This document shows, in pieces, positions 1 through 11,800 of a DNA stretch of 64,000 bases. The position numbers were made by a program, and so were the translations under genes. The DNA is from Cladochytrium replicatum (taxonomy: Eukaryota; Chytridiomycota; Chytridiomycetes; Cladochytriales; Cladochytriaceae), in assembly GCA_025526935.1 (NCBI GenBank), contig JAHLKD010000019.1, forward strand, positions 372,001 through 436,000, written 5' to 3'. The notes under the pieces were generated by a model, which saw nothing but the letters and a program-made list of their open reading frames with translations, was not told where the DNA came from and did not search any database. The stretch's first letter is position 1. Every line of letters begins with the position of its first letter.

Positions 1-1062
1 GGATGGGCATATTGAAGTTTTCAGGATAAATAAGAGTTACCATCACCGATTGAGCCAGTACTGCTGTCCTTGTCATCGTCATTAGCAAATCCGTACAACT
101 CCGCCTCCTCGAGATTCAAGTCGTCGTAGATTCCCTCGTCTTCCGTGAATTCGGGATCCTGATTCGATTCTACATAGAAATTTATATCGTCCCTGATTGC
201 CCGGACCTTAAAGTGTCCTGAAATTGAGCAAACGTACTCTCTGCAAACTTTAACACATTTCAAACCTTGTCAACAGTCAGATTTCCGTTCTCCAACATTC
301 GAAGAACGACCTCCAGCTTGCCCATGTGGAACTTATGTCGCTCCAAGTGGTGGTCGATCTGGGTGAGCCGTTCTTGTTTGGCAGGATCCAGCTTTCTCGT
401 TTTCTTCACCGTCGGCTGTAGTGACTCCTGCTCTGCCTCGAAGGCGTCGACCTGGGTCGCCAGTTTGTCGACGGTTTCTGTTACCCATTGCCCCAACTCA
501 AGTTTTTCTTTCTCATGAGGATCCACTTTCCCCGGTAACGAAAGTCCTTCTTTCGAGTATGCCTTTGTTTTTAGTTCCTTTTCGCATGCCTTGAATTTCT
601 CCATTTGCTGATGAAGGAGGGCGCATTAAATGTTGTAATTTGGATACCCCGCGTAGGGCAGACTTTTATACCTGCTCGATGAGCTTTCGGTTCTCCAACA
701 GAACTCGTTTGTCTTTAATTTCGTTCGAGCTGAGCCATGTTTTGATTTGATCACGGCATCGTTGAAGCTTTTTAATCTCCTTCTTCAGATCGCTCTCAAA
801 CTTTTCCTTCTGTGTTGCATTTGTTGTGATCTGGATTTTCTCGAAAATGCCCTCAAAGATCTCAACACCTTCCTGAACTTTCTTCAGAACCTTTTCGATT
901 TCGGCTGGATAATGAGTAGCATTTAGGTCAATGCCGCAGAAAAAAGAACAAGGGTGGAAACAAATTGATCGGCAGCTGCGGGACATTTCGAGGACCCGCA
1001 ACAGCTTACACATATTAAGAAAACCTGTTAAACGCACTTTGTAGTTTCCGATTTGTCGCCAT
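1..1062 (-). CDS. NOT3: CCR4-NOT complex subunit NOT3/NOT5, N-terminal part (gene runs off the left edge)
   Basis: Core subunit of the cytoplasmic/nuclear CCR4-NOT deadenylation complex. The start was placed at 1060-1062 because a short first exon reads MATNRKLQ and splices at a GTGCGT donor into [19 protein letters not shown], matching the family N-terminus. Next come [23 protein letters not shown] and, in the following exon, TKAYSKEGL with KVDPHEKEK, all landmarks of the Not3/Not5 coiled-coil N-terminal domain. A further exon carries [10 protein letters not shown] and IYDDLNLE, the end of that domain. Near position 20 a GTAACT donor closes the exon, so the gene continues outside the window; the central linker and C-terminal NOT box are not visible. 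It is divergent from TRM9. Family assignment is very secure. NOT3 versus NOT5 cannot be decided from this part. Confidence 0.95.
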
Positions 1063-1454
1063 GTCGCACAAATGGCCCAGGTGGAGTTGAACGAATTGTA
1101 TTTTGATCGGAGGAATGAACCGAATAATTAAGTCGAGACAAAACTGATCTGAGCTCCGATCTCAAGTGCTCACTAAGCAGCAATGTACAGTTCCTAGAAA
1201 TGCTCATGAGTTCCCAGTAAAACATGAAGCTTTGCATTTCACTGCCTCAATGCATTCTTACGTACTACGGTGAGGGGTAGCAAACGCGAGCAGGGAGTAT
1301 TCGTGGCGGCAGTTGAGATTCAGAGACGGCGATGCCAGGTATCGAATCTGTGCCCTTCTCTCAAACTTCAATTCGAGTCGGTTGTGGTGTCTGTGGTGTG
1401 GCTTTCATCATCAATTCTTCATCAATTTCTTCGTTTAAAAAATTAAACAAAAGA
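1063..1454. other. Intergenic region between divergent NOT3/5 and TRM9
   Basis: No protein gene is needed here. It holds the 5' ends of both divergent genes. An open frame from 1332 runs into TRM9, but the residues before position 1455 do not resemble the family and are probably 5' UTR. Confidence 0.5.
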
Positions 1455-2533
1455 ATGCCAGTCCCCCCTGTGCCGGTGAAGCTGGAAGAACAGCAGAATT
1501 TGGACGACTTTGAGAGGGACAATGTGCACACCGTATACAATCACATCGCTGACCACTTCAGTGCTACCCGTTACAAGGTACCCCACAACCATATTACTCC
1601 AATTGTTTAATTCGTTTCGTTAACAGGCATGGCCGGTGGTGGAAGATTTCTTACAGTCAGTGTTGGGAATCTCGTTTATCCATCGCATATGGAATCGCTG
1701 AAGTCTTAATAAGAAACCTCTCTCCAGGTTCGTTGGGTGCTGATGTTGGCTGTGGGAATGGCAAATACATGGGTGTGAACCCTAACGTGATGGTCTTGGG
1801 CTCGGACGTGTGAGTTTCATCTCGAGCTATGGGCAATCGGGACGCTGATTTGTGATCACTACTTTTAGAAGCTCGAAGCTAGTCGAAATCTGCCATGAAC
1901 GAGGATTCGAGGTGCTCGTGTCAAATAACTTGGAGCTGCCGTATCGAAGCAACTCCTTTGTGAGTAGTGACGAAGGCACGGAGCTGGGACAATGCGCGAT
2001 CTGATCATCACGGCGATATCGTAGGACTTTTGCTTGTCGATCGCTGTCATACACCACTTTTCAAATTCTGATCGGAGAGTACAAGCTTTGAAGGTGAGTC
2101 AGTGATCCAGTTTGTCTTTGGATGCTGCATTGGTAACTGTTCCGTTTCAGGAAATTTCAAGAATACTTCGTCCTGGAGGGAGAATGCTGGTGTTTGTATG
2201 GGCATTTGAACAACAGGTTTGCTCATTCTTTTGTGCCGAACGTTTCTGAAATGGGTATGTTTTTAGGGGAGGAGAAAGTTTGAAGACCAGGATGTGTTTG
2301 TGCCTTGGCAGAAGTGGGAACAGAATACAACAACGAATGCGGGTAATGCGGGACAGTCCTCAGACGCCGGAAACGATACTGGAGGGAAAGTTTACAACCG
2401 ATACTACCACCTGTTCAAAGAGAAAGAGTTGGAAACCGAAATGGAGAAAATTGCGGGGATTAAAGTGGTGGGTCGTGGATATGATCGCGATAACTGGTAT
2501 GCCATCGCCGAGAAGATCGCTTCACCCCAATAA
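1455..2533 (+). CDS. TRM9: tRNA (uridine-34 carboxymethyl) methyltransferase, Trm9 type
   Basis: SAM-dependent methyltransferase that completes mcm5U/mcm5s2U at the wobble position of certain tRNAs, working with Trm112. I start it at the ATG at 1455 (MPVPPVPVKLEEQQ). Exons, separated by short GT-AG introns, give NVHTVYNHIADHFSATRYK, then AWPVVEDFL, the SAM motif ADVGCGNGKYMGVNP, SDVSSKLVEICHERGFEV, LSIAVIHHF and ILRPGGRMLVFVWAFEQ, which is the classic order of Trm9/ALKBH8-type class I methyltransferases. The last exon contains FVPWQKW and YNRYYHLFKEKEL, then a C-terminal YDRDNWYAIAEKI. No AlkB or RRM domain is attached, so it is the yeast-like form, not the animal ALKBH8 fusion. The stop lies only 74 bp before DIM1 on the same strand. 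Confidence 0.93.
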
Positions 2534-2607
2534 AAAAATAAACGACCAAAAGAGACCTTTCAAACAACCATCGCATCAAAGCCACTCCTGTGACCTGTCA
2601 GATTTCG

Positions 2608-4016
<1,409 letters not shown>

Positions 4017-4254
4017 AGTCTGTTGCAAAATATATAGGCTATGATCTGGCCATCCACATTCCTCAAAAATGTCTGAGCAATATTGACTACTTCCATGGCT
4101 GTTACCACTGCAGCGGTAGCCGTTGCAGCTGTAGTTTGTATAATAGTAATCGCTTCTGTCAGGTTGTCAATCCGAGTCCATTGAGGGGTGCACCGCGGTG
4201 TTAGACGAGGAGGCTGCGAAACAAAGGAAAAAAGTGGCTCCTGCAGCTACTTTT

Positions 4255-5095
4255 TCAATAAGTGGTTCCATTCAACTTCCACCAGTTAAGCACATTGATA
4301 CTATGGGCTGAACGCACATTGGTCAATGAGTGTTTAAACTCGAGCCGGCTGTTCAACCACCATTCGAGGACAGCAACGTGGTAATTACGACTCTCCTTAT
4401 CCATCGCGAAATTTGACTATTTCAGCTCCCTTCCGGTTGTGACGCTCATCCTCAAGCACCTGTCGAGAATGTCGATGAAGCCACTTCCAATCACCCTATC
4501 CATGGCATACTAAGTGTATATGAAGTCCTGACCACTATTGAGCAACCATTCGAGCATATCGATCGGGTCGTATGCATTAGCATTGTCCAGAGACGTTTCC
4601 ATTCGGCGAGTTCTGGGAAGATCTCCAAAACGTTCTTCCACCACTCAAGCACTTCGATCTGTCCGTGTTCGCTGGAGCTGGATGGATATGCGATTGTGAG
4701 ATCGCTACCCCACCACCGGTTTAGAACATCCACGTCCCGAATGATAAATCAATTTGGCGGTATAATGGAGGCCACCTGGACCTAGTGCTTTCAGGTGGCC
4801 ATCTAGAACGTTGACGAGGCCCAGTTTGCTTGCTTCGTCCGTTGATATTGAGGGTGCGATAGTTTTGAGAATATGGTATCTGCGAAGCGACAGCGGTTTT
4901 GAATGCTGTTCACGGTGACTCGGAGACCTTTGCGAGGTAGATAATGTCCTTGTCGATGATCTCGATCATGAGGTTTGTCAGGGGGGAAATCGTCACCTTC
5001 AACGGTGAGAGACTAACCCGTCGAGCTTTGGGGAAACTTTGTTCTTGAAGGACTGCAGTCCTTGAAGAGAAGACAGCATATTGCATATTGAGCAA
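4255..5095 (-). pseudogene. Decayed gene for an ankyrin-like LEWWK-repeat protein
   Basis: Reading the minus strand in pieces recovers the same repeat family as the intact gene at 62993-64000. There is an N-terminal part with IIDKDIIYLAKVSES and LRRYHILKTIAPSIST, which resembles an F-box-like head. It is followed by repeats HGQIEVLEWWKNVLE, YDPIDMLEWLLNSGQ, GFIDILDRCLR, YHVAVLEWWLNSRLEFKH and INVLNWWKLNGTTY with a terminal stop at 4255. The pieces lie in different frames, and at least two in-frame stops interrupt them (after QDFIYT and after TTGRELK). I infer a dead paralog. The head is the least certain part. Confidence 0.75.
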
Positions 5096-5307
5096 TGAAG
5101 ATCAGCTCCTCAAATAAACGTCATTGTTCCTCAATTCAACGACTTTTCGCTCCCAAAAAGCTCCGCTTGTCTGCGATGAACGCATTAACATTGAGTTCAT
5201 TTTATTAATGTTGGAGAAGAAATTACACTCAGTTTTTTCAACATTTCATATCTTGCCTCCCCTCTTCCCTCCCATCACATCTCGTAAAATTCAAACATCT
5301 TTTCGTC

Positions 5308-7089
5308 ATGGCCCGTCACGTGAGGAGCCGCGCTAACGCGTCCTGTCACAAATTGGCCCGTGCTGGACAACCAACTTTTGGCGAGTCTCTGGAAAGGAAA
5401 GCTAATATGTCGGAAAGGAATGAATTGATGATAAGAAAGGCGTTAGGCTTCACTCCTCGCCCATCTTCGCGTACAGAACTCTCCAAAATCGCAGTACACG
5501 TCAGCAACGCCTTGCTCCGCCGCCCCACCTCTCGTGCCAAAGGAGGTAATAGAGAATCGAATCATGACACTACAGCTAGCGAAGGCAAAGATCTTGGGGT
5601 CAGTGCACTTGGGAAGCCGGGAAGGGTCACAATCAGCCGGCAATCGTTGTCGAACTCATCGTCGCTTTCTGTACCGCGGCCGCCACCAAAAATGGATTCA
5701 ACAACACAAAAATTCAGATTTCCTTCAGGAGAGAAATCGTCTGTGCGAGCATCAATGCAGACGCGTTCGCCTGATGAGGCGGGCAGTTACTCCCAAACCA
5801 AGCGAATGATTCCGACCAATCGCACAATCGAAGCAAGCAGTAGGTGAGTTTGAAAACGTAAATAATTGCTTACCACTCTCCTAATTTTTGGTCCAATCAT
5901 AATTAACGGCAGTATTCCAATCCCCGCACAACGATCATCCCTGTTCGTGCTTAAAGACTCGCAGAGAGCGCACATGCGGTTCTCGTCGAGCCAGAGCTCG
6001 GATCACACAGTGGAATCTTTCGAAGTTGCAGCTGATCTGTCAACACCGCCCACCCGAACTGTATCAATGACCTCTCGACACCGAGCACAGCCCGTTCGAA
6101 GTGGTGTGCAGAGAAGGCCGTGCTCTTTCTCATCATTCTCGTCGTCGGTTACTTCCATCAGCTCTGAACCGCTCGAGGAGGAATTTGATGAGGATTCTCA
6201 AAGTGCATCACTCATCCTCGCCAAGCAGCGACCGACGCTTGAATCTTATTTCAACTCAAAAACTGAAGAGGATGTCTCCACGAACACGTTCGTGCGTCAG
6301 ACTGGAGCTGTCATGAACGCTATTGAGGGTATGCTTGAGAAGTTGTTGGAGAAGGTCGAAAGCATCGAGCGGAGGGTGGAGCAACTTTCCATCAGAGAAA
6401 CAGCTCCACAGAAACTAAAGACGGATGAGAAAAGTATAGGAAAGGCCTATTCGCATGAGCTTCTCAACGAGTGGGTTGAAAAGGCTGGTGCCGCCGAGGT
6501 ATCATTGGCAAACCTTGAGAACCGTGTGGCATCCGGACTGAGCAACGTCGGAATTATCAGAGAGACGCCGGCGATCGGTCATCATGATAGCGGGATCAGT
6601 ACAGCGTCAACGGAGATTTTGATGTGTGACGATCAGAATAACAAGGAAGGCTGTAAGGAGGAGTCTACAAACGAAGAGCACGCATGCGAGATCGATGCGT
6701 CCAGTGAAGCAGACCCGGTCCATGGAACCAATGTTTCGGACTGTGCGAATGAGATTACAGCTGGAGGACGCCAGGACGATAGTGACATCGTCAAGCAATC
6801 CAGTGAAAATGTAACCACCGTCGAAGAACCGCAGCACTCCACTACTGTACAGAGCGAGCCTCCACACGAGGAGAATACAGCAAACCGGACTGTTGCCCTT
6901 CTCAGCGCCATGGCTGTCCTCCCGTTGCGCGTTGCAGACTTAATTTGGGACAGCGCGGTGATCGGATGCGCTGAGACCATTCTGCTACCCGTTCGGGCGG
7001 TCAGGGTTGGGAGAGGAGCAGTCAGCCTTAGCTTTGGAGCTGTGCATGGGATGTTGAAGCGTCGAAGAGGGCGGTTGCCTGAAAAGTAG
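5308..7089 (+). CDS. Unrecognised protein with central coiled coil and conserved C-terminal CAE motif (family member 1)
   Basis: Two exons, 5308-5843 and 5913-7089, joined by a 69-nt GT-AG intron that splits a serine codon AG|T, give about 570 residues. I do not recognise it. The N-terminal third is basic and Ser/Arg-rich (MARHVRSRANAS, then SRQSLSNSSSLSV). The middle holds a coiled coil (IEGMLEKLLEKVESIERRVE). An acidic low-complexity stretch follows, then a hydrophobic C-terminal block LPLRVADLIWDSAVIGCAET continuing ILLPVRAVRVG and a basic tail. The same coiled-coil plus C-terminal block recurs in the gene at 16868-20920 and in short genes at 33836 and 48676. The C-terminal block could be a membrane-associating amphipathic helix; that is inference. 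A later ATG (MSERNEL) is a possible alternative start. Confidence 0.75.
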
Positions 7090-7273
7090 GGTTAATCAGC
7101 AAGAGAAACTGTTTCATACTCTCCAATTGGATGGTTCGGGTGGTTTGGATGGTTATGCTTACGGAGAAGAAAGTCAATATTTGTTGCGCCATTGGAAAGC
7201 ATAAATAGTATTTATATATTCGAAATACAGGAGTTCATTCATTGAAAGTATCCCTTCGACATTCAGATAGCGC

Positions 7274-8516
7274 TCAATTAAGAAATTCTTCAATGTCAAA
7301 GACAACTTCTGCCCTCTTCCCACCAGATGCTTTCTTCCGCCTCTCTTCCAGGATCCTCTCCACATCGGCAAGCACTCGTTCTCGGATGTCAACTTCTTCC
7401 CTTTTGGCTGTCCCAGTCCCCAAGATCGGAACTCCCCATCCCTCCAGTCGAACTTGATGCCTAACGGGTGCGCCATGATGCGTTGAGCTCCCAGGACGGT
7501 TTAAGCTTTTTCCACTGCTAGGACGACTTGGTGGTCTGTAAAGAGGTGTTCCCGAAACGCTCATTGGGCGGGGTGCGGACGATATAGCTCTCAGCACAGC
7601 TTTAGGAGTTGTTGGCCGTTTCTTGGGCGGGGTGTTTTCTTAGATGCAAGAGATTTGAGCAAGCTAAGAAGCTCTCAATTTCGGCTTACCAAATGCCTCC
7701 TGTGACTGATTTCGCTCATTTCTAACCTTTGCGATGGATCGTAGCAGCAGAACTCGAATATCTGAGGCGTTCGAGTAATGCGGACCAAAGAATTTCTGAA
7801 TGAGCTCCGGAGGTGCATTGCTTATCGTGCAACGTTGAGCCATACAGTTTCAGAGCTATGTGCTTTGGCGTCTTACCTCTGTTCAATAAGATCGATCATT
7901 GCTAGGTGATCCTCAACAGACTCATCGTTGTCGATTGCATATCGAATTCTTATACAGAGGATTAGATATTCCGGGAGCGCTATGGAGAGCTTGTGTACCT
8001 TCTCAGAACGATTTGCTCGATCCTGTATTTTTCCAGGTTCAGTCGAACCTTCTGTGTGCGGTGAGTGGGGACTCGAGGTGGTGGGGGATTCTCGAGTGTG
8101 AAATCAACGGGACCCTTTTCAAAAGCTTGAAGAGGAATCTCTTTCTCGTTTAGCTTCCTATCGCCTGCGTCTGCCTGTTTTCGCACCACCTTCGCTGGCT
8201 TTGATGGCACGTTGACCGGGTCACCATTGTTGGAAGCTATCCGAACGTGTTTGCGAGCCGTTCCCGGACGACTGGACTTAATGCTGCTACTCAGTGGTCG
8301 GCTTTCTGTTCTTCTGCTCGAATGGGAGTGAAGTGCACTGTCGTTGGTGGCTTTCCGTGAACTTGCTCCACTGTTCCCAACGAAGAATAGAGCATCCGGG
8401 CCTTGGAGGAAAACGCTATGACCACCACCATAAGCACTGCTGCTTGCTCGACTGTGGGTCTGTGAAGACAGGGAAGAAGCGAAACGTGAAGTTTTCATGA
8501 TCCTGATTTGATCCAT
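7274..8516 (-). CDS. Hypothetical protein, multi-exon
   Basis: I do not recognise this protein. A first exon, probably starting MDQIRIMKTSRFASSL, is rich in Ser/Arg/Ala and ends in VRLNLEKYRIEQIVLRR. A small exon encodes RYAIDNDESVEDHLAMIDLI, followed by one with PPELIQKFFGPHYSNASDI and LLLRSIAKVRNERNQS. The last exon has KKRPTTPKAVLRAISSAPRP, the tripeptide-rich VRLEGWGVPILGTGTAKR and a charged helix DIRERVLADVERILEERRKK, ending at 7274. Introns are short GT-AG. The helical charged end suggests a coiled coil. It is convergent with the gene at 5308-7089 and tail-to-head with URA2. Start and exon limits are tentative. Confidence 0.6.
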
Positions 8517-8895
8517 CGGAACAGCTGATCCATAAATTAGAACGATGGAAGACAAGCATGACACAGAAAGACTAGCTTCAGAGAACAAGAAGACAGTCCA
8601 TATGAATTAGGAAGGGAAAATAGAAGGAAAACAATGCGCACAACATACAAAAACAACGAAGCGCAAAACAAACAAAACGACTCACAACCAAATAAATAGT
8701 CCCATTGAATATCCATTTAAACCATCATATTGAGTGACAAGTTTATTAAACCTTCCCATCCCCAGCGACGATACAAAGTCATCCCTTCCATCGCAAAAGG
8801 CAAAAAAAATAAAAATAATGGAAAACGATACAAAGAAAGTATTTCCGTTCCAGCATCTCAAAAACCTCCCCAAAACTCCCAAAAATGAAGGTCAT

Positions 8896-11800
8896 TCAGG
8901 TCGACCGACCCGCCACCAACGCAAGAAGCGCCATCCGCACGTACATACCGTACTTCATCTGGCGGAAGTACGCAGCCCGTTGGTCAAAGTCAACTTCCGG
9001 GTCGATTTCGTTGACACGAGGCAACGGGTGCATGACGATCATGTGGGATTTCGCGCTCTTAAGCGTTTTGTTGGTGATGATGTACGAACCGGCAACCGAT
9101 TCATACTCCTTCAAGTCTGCAAAGCGCTCTTTCTGGATTCGTGTGACGTACAAAACGTCAGTAGAAGGAATAACGTCGTCCAGCGAAGACACTTCGCGCT
9201 GGTTCACGCCACGTTTGTTGAGCTCGCTGATGATGTCCTGAGGCATGCGCAGGAGGTCGGGAGCAACGTAGTTGATGGTAACGTCGTAGTGCGCAAGGAG
9301 TCGGACCAGCGAGTGCACCGTACGTCCGTTCTTAAGGTCTCCGACGAGAGTGATTGTGAGACCGTTGACCGTGCCCAGTTCTTCACGGATAGTGAATACG
9401 TCGAGCAATCCCTGAGTCGGGTGCTCTCCAGTTCCATCTCCAGCGTTGATGACAGGGATCGGCGAGAATTTGGCTGCGATAGAAACGCTCCCTGGCTCAG
9501 GGTGTCGCATCACCACAAGGTCGCCATAGCATGCCAGCGTACGCACTAAGGAAGAGTTTAGCCTGGAAAGACTCGTCTAGCAAAATGAACTCACCAGTGT
9601 CGGCAATCGATTCGCCTTTTGCGATCGAGCTTGTGATCTGGTTGATACCAACAACCTGACCACCCAAACGAACCATGGCTGCTTCGAAAGATGAAGAAGT
9701 TCGGGTAGACGGTTCCCAGAAAGCAGAGCAAAGCACCTTGCCGTTCAAAAGAGGAACGACGCCTTGTCGTTCCACCAAAGTTCGCAGTTCTTGGGCAACA
9801 CCAAACAACAAGTGAAGCTCTTGGCGGTTGAAACTCTTCACCGAAACGATGTGCTTCCTGTAGAACGGCGACTTGGACAAGACCGACGTGAGCGAGGTGG
9901 GTAGCTCAGCAATGTACGGAGTAGAAAGCGTCAGGTTCTTCTGCAAAGTTTTCTGAATCGCTTTCGTGATTTGTTGAGAAGCTGCACCAGCGTCGCTCTC
10001 TTCCAGCTCCTCGGCCACCTCGCGAACGTTCACCTGCGCTGGAGTGCTAACTGAAGCACCGCCCATGAGAGACTTGAAAGCAACATCACGGATCGCGGCA
10101 ATTGATGGAGTGTCAGGAATAATCGACGGTGAGCGGGCAGCCACGGCAGCCTGGTGGCCAATCGACAAAATCGACTCAGTAGCAACACGAGAGCGAGGTG
10201 ACTTGAGGGGAAGATCCTTTTCAATAGATGGGAAGGCACTTGCACGACGGCTCGGGGTCGAAATCTGAACATTTTTGGCAATAATTCGCACAATCCCAGT
10301 GACATCTCTTCCAGAAGTTCCGTCTCCGAACACGGCGCCATCCAAGAACACAGTCTGGCCCCTCAACACGACACGATGCACGCATCCAATCAGGTCCTTT
10401 CCGGATAGAACCGAAGACTGTCCGTTGTCCAAGGCCTTGAACTTTCTGTCGACTTCGACTTCGATGTAGGTATCCAGCTGCTCAGGCAGCTCGAATATTT
10501 TGCGGGGATTTTCGTACATTCGAAGCGTTATGTCTTCGAGGGTGAGCTTCCCTTCTTGCACGGCAGTCAGCAGAAGCGGGAGGACTTCGTCGATACCCGC
10601 TGCAGCGGAAGGAGGACCACGGTTGGCATCACGTGCGAGCTGGAACGGCACAGGACCAACTGAGAAGCAGTCGATTACGTCCAAGTTGTCCCACAACGCT
10701 TGAACGTCTTCCGGAGTAGAGACTGAGTCAGCCTGCGGGAAGTCAGATTTCGTGAAGAACAGGTTGTGCACACAAATGTCGCATGTCACTTGAACCCCCT
10801 TATCCTTCGAGATTGCTATCAAGTTGATGTCCTCTTTTGTTGCAACGTTTGAGATGTGCACTGCTCTGTTGTACAAGTTGCCCAAAAACAGCACGGCAGC
10901 AAGATCTGTCTTGTTCGCACGGGCAACAATCGGAGATTCGCTGGGCCAGGAACGGAAGTGGCTAGCCAATTGGCTGGTGGTGGAGAGTTTGCTGTCCGGC
11001 AACACGAAGCCATCGAAGGCACAGTGCAGAGCTGTGGTATCCTGAACAACCGATGAAATGTAGTTGAAGTTATCCGGAGTGGCAGCAAGGGAGAGCGAAT
11101 AATCACAGTAAGCCTTGGACCTGCAGTTCAACTGTGCAGCACTGATGGTACGCCTATCCTTCACAGAATCAGTCAATCCAAACGGCATGTTGCACACAAC
11201 TGTGAAGCCGCTTCCCAAAGAAGCTTTAGTGATCTGTGCGAAGTCATCGTTGTCGCTATCTGCGATCGTCGGGAAGTACGATTGGACGTTGATGAGACCA
11301 GGCAGCACAACGGTACGGTGTGACGTCTTGTAGTCGTTCGATGAGATGTCGAACTCAACTCGGCGGCTCAAAGCTTCAACAAACAACTTGGCACACTTGA
11401 TGTTGGTGATGAGCGGAACGGCAAAGTCAACTGCCATACGTCGGCTGATGTAACCTCTGCTCATGTAACTAGCGGGACGGCGGTATCGGTTTGTTGATGG
11501 CAGGTTGATGTACAGATCGATCAAGTTGTTCGCCAAGTGCTGAGTCAAACTGTACTCAAGCTTCTGTTGGGGCACTTTTCCATCGTCCAATGCCTCCAAG
11601 TATTTCACAGGAATGCCGTGCTCCTGAATGAAGTCTGCAGTACCGGCAGTCGCAAACAGATTGTATCCCATCTGATGAAGCTTTTCGACGGAGGGCAAGA
11701 ACTCGACCTTCTCCTTGTATGAGCCCATGGAAAGAAGAATGTTCTTTTTTGGCAACACAAATCCAGTAGAAAGCAGTCCCTTGATATAGGCTTCGTACTT

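Noticed and set aside
1332-1454. Upstream in-frame ATG extending TRM9 by 41 residues
   Set aside because: The extra residues do not match the family and the second ATG gives a normal N-terminus.
4095-4184. 29-codon plus-strand frame encoding a hydrophobic peptide after DIM1
   Set aside because: Too short, lies in the 3' spacer next to a pseudogene, and has no supporting signal.
8734-9549. Long plus-strand open frame opposite the 3' end of URA2
   Set aside because: It lies antisense to the well-conserved aspartate transcarbamylase domain and has no protein-like features; a codon-bias shadow.
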